This document shows positions 18,125 to 26,662 of a stretch of 64,000 bases of DNA, piece after piece. Source of the stretch: Paraburkholderia sp. HP33-1. GTDB taxonomy: Bacteria; Pseudomonadota; Gammaproteobacteria; Burkholderiales; Burkholderiaceae. Location of the stretch: the NCBI RefSeq assembly GCF_021390595.1, contig NZ_JAJEJR010000002.1, forward strand, positions 1,860,001 through 1,924,000. The letters run 5' to 3'. A program made the translations under genes and the position numbers. Each line of letters opens with the position of its first letter. The first letter of the stretch is position 1. The notes under the pieces are model-generated. The model was not told the DNA's origin and made no database searches. It worked only from the letters and a program-made list of their open reading frames with translations.

Positions 18125-18835
18125 ATAGTCTCCTTGATATGTTTCATACCACCTTCTCCAAAAATAGAGGCTCCTGCATCCGGTGTTCGAGCAATTATTT
18201 TTCTTGGTTCCCGAGGCTCGATCCGCTTTACAGCCGGACGCCTACCGGCTACGACTTTTCCTTGAGGTCAGAATTGAACAGGTGTTGGTGTCAATATCCG
18301 ATCTTTTTCCCGAGTACAGGTATGCACCGCGCAGCGCCAACGCGACTGCGACGACTCAGGGTCGAGGAAGATTTTCTTTTCTTCGAGGAATTGCTTGAGT
18401 TCATCTATAACCCCTTCATTTCACCAGCGTGATGCCGGTGCGGGTTTTTATGTGTGCGCATACGTCTCGATGTGGCCGCGTAACCCTCGACGAGATTTCG
18501 CCGGGGTGTTTTCGTCTTTGTGCGCATACTATCTCTGGATGAACTTCCACCGCGTTGGATAAAATTGCGCTTCACCAGTACTTTTTATTGAATTGATGGT
18601 TATCCCGAACCTAAGAATCGGACGGAATGGTGAAGGGTGACGATTACAGCGCTGAACTAGGCGCGAGCTCACGCTCGTCGCCAAGGTCGGCTGTGGCGGT
18701 GAATCGTCACGGTTCCAGAGAGGTTATGCGAGTAGGTTGCGTGAAAGCGACCGCGCCCGGGCGTACGCCGGCCCATCACGCACCCCCGGGCCTGGAGAAC
18801 AGGCGCTGGCAGGCTCGGTTCCCTCCGGTACCTTC
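18125..18835. other. 711-base region without a convincing gene
   Basis: The region between the esterase and the sensor kinase is AT-richer than its surroundings. Short plus-strand frames here have no family resemblance or ribosome site. A small hairpin followed by GGGTTTTT lies near 18422-18450 on the plus strand with no gene before it. A TTGACA at 18294-18289 on the minus strand could be a -35 box for the esterase but has no good -10. It may be a scar of insertion or deletion. Confidence 0.4.
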
Positions 18836-20128
18836 TTAGAGAAATTCGATTCGCGCCGTCAAACCCGACGGCTTGCGGTTGAACAACCTGAAAGTTCCAC
18901 CATGCGCGCGGACAATGTCGTTCACAATGGACAGGCCAAGGCCGACGCTTCCCGGCCGGCCGGCTCGCGCGGAATCGAGACGGAAGAATGGCTCCATCAC
19001 GTCCGTCAGCTTCTCATCAGGAACGCCCGGTCCGTCGTCGCTTACGTCGATCATGATGTGCGCGCCTCGAACCGACGCGATCACGGCCACGAACCCTCCG
19101 AAACAGATCGCATTTTCGATCAGATTGGTCATCACCCGCTGAATTGCGGCTGGCCGACACAGAAAGGGAATTTGATCAGGACCGTCGTAGTGAATCCTTG
19201 CTCCTGAATCTTCATACTCGTCGCACAACGTGGAGAGTAATGCGCCCAAATCTAGCCATTCTTTTTCTTCAGTTACGGAATCGCCACTGAGGAAAGCAAG
19301 CGCCGAGTTGACCATTGTCTGCATCAGGCTAATGTCTCTCATTAGCTTATCCCGTGCGATCCGCCCGGTTTCGAGTTGCAGTCGCATCCGCGTAAGCGGC
19401 GTTCGAAGATCATGACTAATAGCAGCCAGCATTCGGGTGCGGCTCTGAATCGAATTGGCAATGCGTTCCTGCATCAGGTTGAAAGCGTGGGCGGCGCGTC
19501 GGATCTCAAGGGGCCCCTCCTCCTCGATCGGGGCAATCGAGATATTCTGGCCGAAGGCTTCTGCTTGAGCCGAAAGGCGCCGCAATGGCCTGATCACGCG
19601 CGAGACCGCCCATACAGACAGTATGGTGACGCAGACGCACAAGAACAGTAACGCGCCGAAAATCGGAAACGAGAAGCGCGGGGGTCCCCGACCAATCCGG
19701 TCAGTGCGTATCTCGAGCGTGTCGTGACCGAACGGCACCAACACCTGAATGTCGGGGTGCTGATCTTCAAAGGCACACGAGCGCGCCGTTATACCGGAGA
19801 TTGTCGGCAACTGAGCGCGCAAAGCCGACTCCAGGTTGCGCGTATCAAGTGTCGAATCAAGGCAACGCGTAGGCATGGAATTCAGTTGGGCCTTCAAAGC
19901 CTGTCCCTGTGCCGCCGCCTTGATTACCCCGTCGCGCTCGGCTTCAGGTAGCCCTTTCAGTATCTCGACCAGAGCGGCAATACGATAGGTGGTCTGCCAG
20001 GGCCACGGAGGATTCGGTGGAGCGCCGGGATAGAACACCATCGCCATGAAAAGCAGGAAAGTCGCGGCGGACGAGCAGGCAACGATCGCCACGATTTGTC
20101 CAAGGGTGGTTCCGAGGTAGCGTCGCAT
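18836..20128 (-). CDS. Sensor histidine kinase
   Basis: 430-aa membrane kinase. It has a transmembrane segment (residues 11-33), a periplasmic sensor region (about 34-153) with two Cys (RCLDS, RSCAF), a second transmembrane segment (154-175), a HAMP domain, the HisKA box AISHDLRTPLTRM with phospho-acceptor His239, an N box (NLIENAI) and ATP-binding DDGPGVPDEKL and GLGLSIVNDI. The start at 20128 overlaps the response-regulator stop by one base (TGATG), so the pair is translationally coupled. It resembles EnvZ/AdeS-type kinases. The signal is unknown. Position beside an AraC gene and a catabolic run suggests a role in that region. Confidence 0.9.
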   Translation of the reverse strand: MRRYLGTTLGQIVAIVACSSAATFLLFMAMVFYPGAPPNPPWPWQTTYRIAALVEILKGLPEAERDGVIKAAAQGQALKAQLNSMPTRCLDSTLDTRNLESALRAQLPTISGITARSCAFEDQHPDIQVLVPFGHDTLEIRTDRIGRGPPRFSFPIFGALLFLCVCVTILSVWAVSRVIRPLRRLSAQAEAFGQNISIAPIEEEGPLEIRRAAHAFNLMQERIANSIQSRTRMLAAISHDLRTPLTRMRLQLETGRIARDKLMRDISLMQTMVNSALAFLSGDSVTEEKEWLDLGALLSTLCDEYEDSGARIHYDGPDQIPFLCRPAAIQRVMTNLIENAICFGGFVAVIASVRGAHIMIDVSDDGPGVPDEKLTDVMEPFFRLDSARAGRPGSVGLGLSIVNDIVRAHGGTFRLFNRKPSGLTARIEFL

Positions 20129-20844
20129 CAAACAACCGTCACATCGAGCTGAAAGGCATATCCGTCCGTACGTACCGTGCAGATGGGGTTGTCCAACTGC
20201 TTGCCGCCCGCCAACTTGCGACGCAACCGGCTGATGAGGAGGTCCACGGATCGCTCCGCGATCGGGAAGTTCTTGCCGCGCGTCAGACTGATCAGCGCCT
20301 CCCGGGAGAGTACCTTCCTGGGGTTCTGGCACAAGACGAGTAAAAGATCGGTTTCGGCGCCGGTCAGAGGCACCCGCAACCCTGTCGATGACTTCAAAAT
20401 CCGCCGATACGGATAGAACGTGAAATCGGAAAACTGCATCACCAGCTCGGTAGACGATGGTTTCCCGGTCAACTGTGCTTGTGGTCGACGCAGTACTGCA
20501 CGAATCCTCGCTAGTAGCTCACGCAGATCGAAGGGCTTGGTCACATAGTCGTCGGCACCGAGTTCAAGACCTATTACCTTATCGGTAGGCTCGGATAGCG
20601 CGGTAAGCATGATGACGCGCGGACCGCCGTTCGCACGGATACGCCGGCACAGTTCAAACCCGTCTTCTCCCGATAGCATGACGTCCAGCAGCGCCAGATC
20701 AATCCCGCCCAGATTCAGGATCGCGTCAGCCGCGCGGGAGTCGGCCGCAATGTGTACGACGTAACCTTTGTCTTTCAAGAAACCCGCCAGCGGTTCGCTG
20801 ATGTCGCGGTCGTCCTCGACGAGCAGGATGTGGATTTGAGTCAA
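20128..20844 (-). CDS. OmpR-family response regulator
   Basis: 238-aa two-component regulator. The receiver domain (1-115) has acidic Asp11/Asp12, phospho-acceptor Asp54 (ALLDVMLSGEDG), Thr81 and Lys103 (VTKPFD). The C-terminal winged helix (about 135-235) has RVPLTGAETDLLLVLCQNP and SVDLLISRLRRKLA. It is first in an operon with the downstream kinase and divergent from the second AraC gene across 289 bases that contain a perfect 8-base-arm palindrome. Target genes are unknown. Confidence 0.92.
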   Translation of the reverse strand: MTQIHILLVEDDRDISEPLAGFLKDKGYVVHIAADSRAADAILNLGGIDLALLDVMLSGEDGFELCRRIRANGGPRVIMLTALSEPTDKVIGLELGADDYVTKPFDLRELLARIRAVLRRPQAQLTGKPSSTELVMQFSDFTFYPYRRILKSSTGLRVPLTGAETDLLLVLCQNPRKVLSREALISLTRGKNFPIAERSVDLLISRLRRKLAGGKQLDNPICTVRTDGYAFQLDVTVV

Positions 20845-21021
20845 TTCGTCCCTCGTACGCAGATGCAGGCTACTGCTTCAGCCTTCTATGCAACGCCGGG
20901 AACCACGGCTTCGGTAGGTCTCGCTCGAGGCCGCACCTTGTGCCGGTCGGGATGCTTTCAAGTTGAGCGCAAATGCCGTACCTCAATTTTCCAATAAAAC
21001 GCGTTCCGCAGGATAGCTGGC

Positions 21022-21043
21022 ATTGTGTCAATCTGGACACAAT
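21022..21043. promoter_or_regulatory. Perfect palindrome between response regulator and AraC copy 2
   Basis: ATTGTGTC (21022-21029), six bases, then GACACAAT (21036-21043). It lies 90 bases before the AraC start and about 180 before the response-regulator start, so it could control either. The binding protein is unknown. Confidence 0.55.
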
Positions 21044-21133
21044 ATGTAAATTCGCACAAAAATCAATGGGTTAGTTGCGTCCAAAACAGAGCGGATTTAT
21101 TGTTTCCTCCTCGTTCAACTCCTGGAGTAGCAG

Positions 21134-22087
21134 ATGAAGCCGGAGCGCACCGCGGCGATCGGACTCGGGCAGGTCTCACAAGAAAAGCAGACGACGGTTC
21201 CGAAGGTCCGGCTTTACGTTGAGCGTGCCCGGACGAAAAATTGGTTTGTGCATGTGGGGCATGTGACTGACCGTGGCCGCTGGCGCACCGAGCCTCACGC
21301 GCATCCGGCCTATGGTCAGGTGATCTTTATGTGCACGGGATCCGGGACCATGAATCTCGAGGGAAGGAAAGTTCCGTTCGATGGTCCCTGCGCACTACTC
21401 TTGCCACCGAAGTGCGTCCACGGTCTTGACTATCAGGACGACGTAGAAAGATGGGTCGTGACCATTGACATCGCGTACCTGACGCAGATCAATTCAAAAC
21501 TCCACCAATTCATCACGCTGTGGGCGTCGCCAAGGGTAATACGGTTTTCGGATCCTACACAGGCCACAGATGAGCTTGGTCGCCTGATCGAAGGACTCAG
21601 GCGGGAAACCGAGTCCGACGCAGTGGGTCACGCCACTGGCACCGAAGCCTGGCTCACCGTTCTGATGTTATTGCTCACCCGTGAGGCTAGTCGGGATGAA
21701 GATCACACTGACAATGTGGTGAGAAACGATATTCGCCGGGTGGAACGGTTCAGAGGATTAATCGAAGAACACTTTCGAAAGAACCTGCCGCTGGTGGATT
21801 ACGCGTCGAAGATGGGAATGTCGCCAGGGCAGCTTCGTGCAATGTGCTATTCGGCGTTCGAATTGAGTCCTACCAAATTGATTCGGGAACGTATCATCGT
21901 CGAAGCGAGGCGCGATCTCATTTTCGGAGATATGACGGTCGAGCAGATAGCTTTCGGGCTTGGCTTCACGGATGCTGCTTATTTCACCCGCTTTTTCCGT
22001 AAAGAAACGGGGCAAACGCCGAGTCAGTTTCGCCTTACTGCTCGGCGGCAATCAGCCTTGAGTGCCCCGGCAGCAATGAGTGCGTAG
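21134..22087 (+). CDS. AraC family transcriptional regulator (copy 2)
   Basis: 317-aa regulator, closely similar to the protein at 12094-13023 over both the cupin-like sensor domain and the DNA-binding domain. The latter has VDYASKMGMSPGQLRAM and MTVEQIAFGLGFTDAAYFTRFF. The highly conserved second recognition helix suggests the two proteins see the same or nearly the same DNA sites, while differences in the sensor half allow different ligands. The ATG has a CTGGAG ribosome site. It is convergent with the last gene of the catabolic run and divergent from the two-component system. It is probably a regulator of the adjacent catabolic genes. Confidence 0.9.
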   Translation: MKPERTAAIGLGQVSQEKQTTVPKVRLYVERARTKNWFVHVGHVTDRGRWRTEPHAHPAYGQVIFMCTGSGTMNLEGRKVPFDGPCALLLPPKCVHGLDYQDDVERWVVTIDIAYLTQINSKLHQFITLWASPRVIRFSDPTQATDELGRLIEGLRRETESDAVGHATGTEAWLTVLMLLLTREASRDEDHTDNVVRNDIRRVERFRGLIEEHFRKNLPLVDYASKMGMSPGQLRAMCYSAFELSPTKLIRERIIVEARRDLIFGDMTVEQIAFGLGFTDAAYFTRFFRKETGQTPSQFRLTARRQSALSAPAAMSA

Positions 22088-22134
22088 GCGATGTAGTGAA
22101 GAAATAGCAAACCTCCTACGTGACGGCCGCCCAT

Positions 22135-22167
22135 GAAAAAAGGCACCGCGCCTAAGCGCAGTGCCTT
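22135..22167 (-). terminator. Intrinsic terminator of the catabolic run
   Basis: Read on the minus strand, a GGCACTGCGC...GCGCGGTGCC hairpin (arms at 22142-22165, four-base loop) is followed by TTTTTT. It closes the minus-strand gene run that ends at 22192. Confidence 0.8.
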
Positions 22168-22191
22168 GTCATTCCGGCCTTCCGAGCAGAC

Positions 22192-24111
22192 TTACTGCTT
22201 CGGAATATAGAGCGGCATCGAATCCTCCCAGACCGTATCGGTAATCGCATGCCGATCGCTGCCGTCCGCGTTCATCACCCAGTTCTGGCCATCGGGCTGG
22301 AACGTCTCGTCGTACAGCGAAAGCTCATCGCGGAAACCATACTCGCCCGAGCTGTACGCAATGCGACCGTCCCAGGTCCAGGTCGCGTGGGCCTGGTTCG
22401 AACCCTGCGGGGTTACGCGCTGCACATCCGTGCCGTCCGGATTGATCGTGTACACGTCGAAGTGGAACTTGTTGGGGTCGTCCGGGTTGATCTCCTTTCG
22501 TGTGAAGACGATCTTCCTGCCGTCCGGCGACCAGCCTGGCAAATTGTCCGGCTCGGTGGTCAGGGCCGTGGTCTTGTGCGTCTCCAGGTCGAGAACTCGC
22601 AGGCCCTTGTCCGTATCGCTCCACACGCGGTAGACGATCTTCGTACCGTCCGGCGAATAGCTCGGGAAGCCCGCGTTCTCCTTGCCGTCGGTCAGAACCT
22701 CCGGCTTGCCATTCATGCTGCCGTCAGCCTTGATGCGCATAATCTGGCCCGGCATGTGGCCTCGCGTGAAGAACCAGCCGCCCACGCCGAAGGCGACCCA
22801 CTGCTTGTCGGGCGACCAGGTCGGCTGGAACGCGCCAGCCAGCCCCATCTTGACCATCTTCGGATCGACGCCGCTGGTAGCCGGATCGTAGATATGACGC
22901 GCATCGGTGAAGTCGGTATTCGACACCACGATCGACGAGCCGACCGCCTTCTCCGTGTACACGAGGGACTTGCCGTCGCGCGAGAGCTGCGGGAATACAT
23001 CGACGAAGCGGTAGTTCCATTGCGGATCGAAATTGTAGAGTGCCGTGCCGTTCGGGTGGAACGGCTTGCCATATACCACCTTCTCGTAGACGACCTTCTG
23101 GCCGTCGGCCGAGTAATGCGGCGAGCGGATGCCGCTTCCCGCCGTGGCACGCGACTGTCCGTCCGTCGTATAGAAGCCTTCCTGAGCGCCGTTCTTGATG
23201 TGATAGACGACGTTGGTCGCGCCCACGAATTGCGGGAACACCTTGAACCCCGGCGTGTTCGTCAGATCCGTGCGCTCGCCCGTGGCCACGTCGACCTGCA
23301 CGATCTGCGTGCTGACCTTGCCGATCGCCTCGGGACGGTGTGCGCCCCAGGTCGATTCGACCGGGGTTTCATAGAACACCACACGCTTGCCGTCCGCGGA
23401 CCACGACGGCGAGCCCTCGGCATAGCCGGCGCGCGCAGTGATCTGCTTGAACCCAGTACCGTCCGGATGAATCTCGTAGATGCTGCTTTCCTGGGTGCGC
23501 TCCCAGCCGACCGGGAGATTGTGGCCTCGCCAGTCGGTACCGATATCGGACGACAGCGCGATCCACTTGCCATCCGGCGACCAGGAAGGCCGGAAGAAAC
23601 TGTGCGGCTTGTTCGGGTCGAATTTGATATCGCCGGTCACGTCATGCAGCGCGCCCGTCTTGATGTTCAGCGTCCAGATATTCGTGGTACCCCAGGTATC
23701 CTTGCCACGACGCGACGACACGAACGCGATCAGATTCGGATCGGCCGGGTTGAAGACCGCGGCATCGCTGATCCCGATCGAGTCAGTCAGACGCTGCAGC
23801 CCCGTGCCGTCGACTCGCACGCGGTAGAGGCTGGCATGACCGAGGCCATCGCGCTCCGAAGTAAACACGATCCATTTGCCGTCCGGCGAAAAGGAGCCGT
23901 GATAGTCGAAACCATCGGACTGAATCAGCCGGTGTTCGTCGCTGCCGTCGGCATTGGCGACATAGAGTTCCGAAGTCGATGGGCCGATGCGGTATATCAG
24001 CAGGTCGCCTTTGGTCGCGGTCGCGGCGCCCGCCCCCGGCACGAAAGCAGCGATGGCGGCAATGGTGAGGCCGGCCAGGATTGTCTTTTTTATCTGAAGC
24101 GAAGGACGCAC
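22192..24111 (-). CDS. Exported PD40/TolB-like beta-propeller protein
   Basis: About 639 aa, with many WD40-like PD40 repeats (HGSFSPDGKWIVFTSERDG, RPSWSPDGKWIALSSD, FPSYSPDGTKIVYRV, LPGWSPDGRKIVFTRK). A signal peptide (KKTILAGLTIAAIAAF to GAGAA) directs it to the periplasm. An ATG at 24126 has no ribosome site, whereas the GTG at 24111 has GGAGA eight bases upstream and is preferred. It follows the decarboxylase-like gene by about 80 bases on the same strand and precedes the terminator, so it is the last gene of the catabolic run. Such propellers bind proteins or act as TolB-like or hydrolase components. Its role here is unknown. Confidence 0.8.
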   Translation of the reverse strand: MRPSLQIKKTILAGLTIAAIAAFVPGAGAATATKGDLLIYRIGPSTSELYVANADGSDEHRLIQSDGFDYHGSFSPDGKWIVFTSERDGLGHASLYRVRVDGTGLQRLTDSIGISDAAVFNPADPNLIAFVSSRRGKDTWGTTNIWTLNIKTGALHDVTGDIKFDPNKPHSFFRPSWSPDGKWIALSSDIGTDWRGHNLPVGWERTQESSIYEIHPDGTGFKQITARAGYAEGSPSWSADGKRVVFYETPVESTWGAHRPEAIGKVSTQIVQVDVATGERTDLTNTPGFKVFPQFVGATNVVYHIKNGAQEGFYTTDGQSRATAGSGIRSPHYSADGQKVVYEKVVYGKPFHPNGTALYNFDPQWNYRFVDVFPQLSRDGKSLVYTEKAVGSSIVVSNTDFTDARHIYDPATSGVDPKMVKMGLAGAFQPTWSPDKQWVAFGVGGWFFTRGHMPGQIMRIKADGSMNGKPEVLTDGKENAGFPSYSPDGTKIVYRVWSDTDKGLRVLDLETHKTTALTTEPDNLPGWSPDGRKIVFTRKEINPDDPNKFHFDVYTINPDGTDVQRVTPQGSNQAHATWTWDGRIAYSSGEYGFRDELSLYDETFQPDGQNWVMNADGSDRHAITDTVWEDSMPLYIPKQ

Positions 24112-24192
24112 AATACTTGTCTCCATTTTTTAGTCAGTATCACAGCAAGCTTGAAACCGCCGGACCGGTATGCCGGCCGGCGAACCCCATCA

Positions 24193-25086
24193 TCAACCCA
24201 GACTGCCCGTCACATCGTCGAACAATTCGTCGACCGACAGACGATGCGGCAGGATCTTCTGGTCGAGCGCCCAGTCGATCGCCAGTTGCAGGCCCTTGCG
24301 GTTCTGTTCGAGACCGAGCGGCGGAAACACGGCGGGCGTACCGCCTTCCGTTTGCGCGCGACTTTCGACGATCATCCGGTACAACTCGCGCACGACCTCC
24401 GGGTGCTTCTTCGACAGATCCTGGTGCACGACGAACATGTGATTGACCGGCACCACGCCTTCGCGCGCGAACCACGCTTTGGCCGCGTTCTGCGCATCGG
24501 GCACGAGCGTGCGCACGCGCGGATCCTTCGGCATGTCTTCGCCGAGCAGCGCCGCGGCGAGCTCGCCGTTCATCATCAGGTCCGGAATCGACGAACCGGC
24601 CGGCAGGCGCACGCAGTTGTTCGGATCGCGATACTCGGCGAGGTGGCCGTCACCGAGCGTCATCCACGTGACCTTGTCGAGATCGACGCCGTATTCGTGG
24701 CGCAGAATGCCGCGAATCCACAGCGCGGTGGTCTGCGTGTAGGTGCGCACGCCGACCTTCCTGCCTTCGATATCCTTCGGATCGAGATGCCCGAAGTCGA
24801 TGTTGAAGCCCGCGCAATGATGCTGGAAACGGCCTGAGATCGGCGCCGGCAGCAGCACATAGGGCTTGCCGTAGGCCTTTGCCTGCAGGAACGTGACGAT
24901 CGCGAGCTCGCCCGCATCGAACTGGTTCTCGCGCACCATCGCCTTGAAGCCGTTATGCGCGGGCGTCGGTCCGCAGAAGTCGAGCGTGACGAGATCCGAG
25001 CTCACGCGCCCGTCTCTCAACGCCTTCGTCACCGGATACACGGCCAGGTTGGTGCGCAGCGTCGGCACCGCGGTTTGCGTCGTCAT
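24193..25086 (-). CDS. 4,5-dihydroxyphthalate decarboxylase-like / substrate-binding-fold protein (copy 2)
   Basis: 297-aa protein with the periplasmic-binding-protein type II fold and no signal peptide, as in Pht5-type 4,5-dihydroxyphthalate decarboxylases. It shares with the protein at 31918-32895 the block DLEGKKVGVRAYSVTTGVW (here DIEGRKVGVRTYTQTTALW), the FDAGELAIVTFLQAKAYGKP region and the RLSVDELFDD C-terminus. It lies 28 bases after the ThDP-enzyme gene in the same run. It could be a decarboxylase for a ring carboxylate or a cytosolic ligand-binding protein. The assignment is by family resemblance only. Confidence 0.7.
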   Translation of the reverse strand: MTTQTAVPTLRTNLAVYPVTKALRDGRVSSDLVTLDFCGPTPAHNGFKAMVRENQFDAGELAIVTFLQAKAYGKPYVLLPAPISGRFQHHCAGFNIDFGHLDPKDIEGRKVGVRTYTQTTALWIRGILRHEYGVDLDKVTWMTLGDGHLAEYRDPNNCVRLPAGSSIPDLMMNGELAAALLGEDMPKDPRVRTLVPDAQNAAKAWFAREGVVPVNHMFVVHQDLSKKHPEVVRELYRMIVESRAQTEGGTPAVFPPLGLEQNRKGLQLAIDWALDQKILPHRLSVDELFDDVTGSLG

Positions 25087-25114
25087 GAATGTCGGTCCTT
25101 ATGCTTGAATGAAA

Positions 25115-26662
25115 TTACAGTCTCACCTCGATGAGACACGGGCCGGCCGCATGCACGGAATCGGCCATGGCCTGGTGGAAAGCTTCTGCCGTGTCGACGG
25201 CGGCGGCCGGCACGCCCATGCTCTTCGCCATCGCGAGCCAGTCGATGCGCGGACGGTCGATGTCGATCATCGCGAGCGCGCGCTCGCCCGGCGCGCCGGC
25301 GCCCATGTTCGCGTACTCGGCCTTCAGGATCGCGTAGCTGTTGTTGGCGAAGATGATCGTCGTGATGTTCAGGCCTTCGCGTGCCTGGGTCCACAACGAC
25401 TGGATCGTGTACATCGCGCTGCCATCGCCGACCATGCAGAACACGCGTCGCTCCGGGCAAGCGAGCGCGGCCCCGGTTGCGACCGGCGTGCCGTAGCCGA
25501 TCGAGCCGCCCATGTTGTTGATCAGGTCGTGACGCGCGGCGCCGACGGTCAGGCCCATCGTCTCGCGCCCGGTGGTCAGCGACTCGTCGACGAGGATGCA
25601 GTCTTCCGGCAACGCGGCGGCAAGCGCCTGCGCGATGCTCGCGGGGTTCAGCGCGCCAGTGGGCGCGCTGGCGTCCGCACGCTGTTGCAGCACCGCCTGC
25701 GTGCCGGTCGCGCCGAGAGCCTCGACCAGCATCTCGAGTGCCGTCGTGCCGTCTTCGCCGACTTCCGCGAGCGCATGCACGCTCGTGCCCGGCGACTTCA
25801 GCAAACTCGGTTTGTCCGGATAACTGAAGAACGCGATCGGCTCGGTTGTCTCGACCGTGATGATGTGGCGAAAGCCCTTCAGGTAATCGACCGCCGCGTT
25901 GACCGCGTACGGAATCCGTTCGAGCGTCACGCGTCCCGCGCCGCGTTCGATCCGCGCGCTAAAGAATTGCGTGGCGAGCCGGCAGCCAGTCGCCGCCTTC
26001 AGCTTGCCCGCGAGTTCGAGCGCGCGGCCGCGCGTCGAACGGCCGGCCAGCACGATAAGGGTCGGCTCGCCTGAGCGCAGCACCTGCGCGATGTGATCGA
26101 CGCGCGCCGCGTCCGGCGCTGCCGGTCTCGCGACCGGCAACGCCGGCAGCGACACGCGTTCGCCCGCGTCCTGCCACGATGCGTCGCCGGGCAGAATCAG
26201 CGTGGCGATTTGCCCCGGATACTCGCTCGCCTTGCTCACCGCAGCGGCCACGTCCCACGCGACCGCGCGCGAGGACTCGACGCGACGCACCCAGTGACTG
26301 AGCGGACGAGCGAGGCCTTCGATATCGGACATCAACGGCGGATCGTATTTCAGATGCGCGGCCGAATGCTCGCCGACGATATTGACCATGCCCGACGACG
26401 CGCGTTTGGCATTGTGAATATTGGCCAGTCCATTTGCGAGACCCGGGCCGAGATGCAGCAGCGTCGACGCGGGCGTGTCCTTCATCCGGTAATAGCCGTC
26501 CGCGGCGCCCGTGCAGACGCCCTCGAAAAGACACAGCACGCTGCGCATGCGCGGATTTTCGAGCGCCTTCAGAAAGTGCATCTCCGACGTGCCCGGATTC
26601 GCGAAACAGATGTCGACACCGCGATCCGTCAGCGTGTCGACGAGGCTTTCGGCTCCGTTCAT
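25115..26662 (-). CDS. Thiamine-diphosphate-dependent enzyme (acetolactate synthase / benzoylformate decarboxylase family)
   Basis: 515-aa enzyme with the three-domain ThDP layout. The N-terminal PYR domain has the cofactor-activating Glu in CLFEGVCTGAADGYYR. The C-terminal PP domain has the ThDP/Mg motif starting GDGSAMYTIQSLW and ending NNSYAIL. The start directly abuts the aldolase stop (TGAATG), so the two are coupled. It probably acts on a 2-oxo acid by decarboxylation or carboligation. It lacks a partner regulatory subunit, which argues against branched-chain amino-acid biosynthesis. Place in the pathway is unknown; ring-fission products give 2-oxo acids that would fit. Confidence 0.8.
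   Translation of the reverse strand: MNGAESLVDTLTDRGVDICFANPGTSEMHFLKALENPRMRSVLCLFEGVCTGAADGYYRMKDTPASTLLHLGPGLANGLANIHNAKRASSGMVNIVGEHSAAHLKYDPPLMSDIEGLARPLSHWVRRVESSRAVAWDVAAAVSKASEYPGQIATLILPGDASWQDAGERVSLPALPVARPAAPDAARVDHIAQVLRSGEPTLIVLAGRSTRGRALELAGKLKAATGCRLATQFFSARIERGAGRVTLERIPYAVNAAVDYLKGFRHIITVETTEPIAFFSYPDKPSLLKSPGTSVHALAEVGEDGTTALEMLVEALGATGTQAVLQQRADASAPTGALNPASIAQALAAALPEDCILVDESLTTGRETMGLTVGAARHDLINNMGGSIGYGTPVATGAALACPERRVFCMVGDGSAMYTIQSLWTQAREGLNITTIIFANNSYAILKAEYANMGAGAPGERALAMIDIDRPRIDWLAMAKSMGVPAAAVDTAEAFHQAMADSVHAAGPCLIEVRL

Noticed and set aside
22249..24837. 862-codon open frame on the plus strand
   Set aside because: It lies antisense to the PD40 and Pht5-like genes, spans their intergenic gap, is rich in Arg/Val/His, and shows no domain. 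It is a GC-rich shadow frame.
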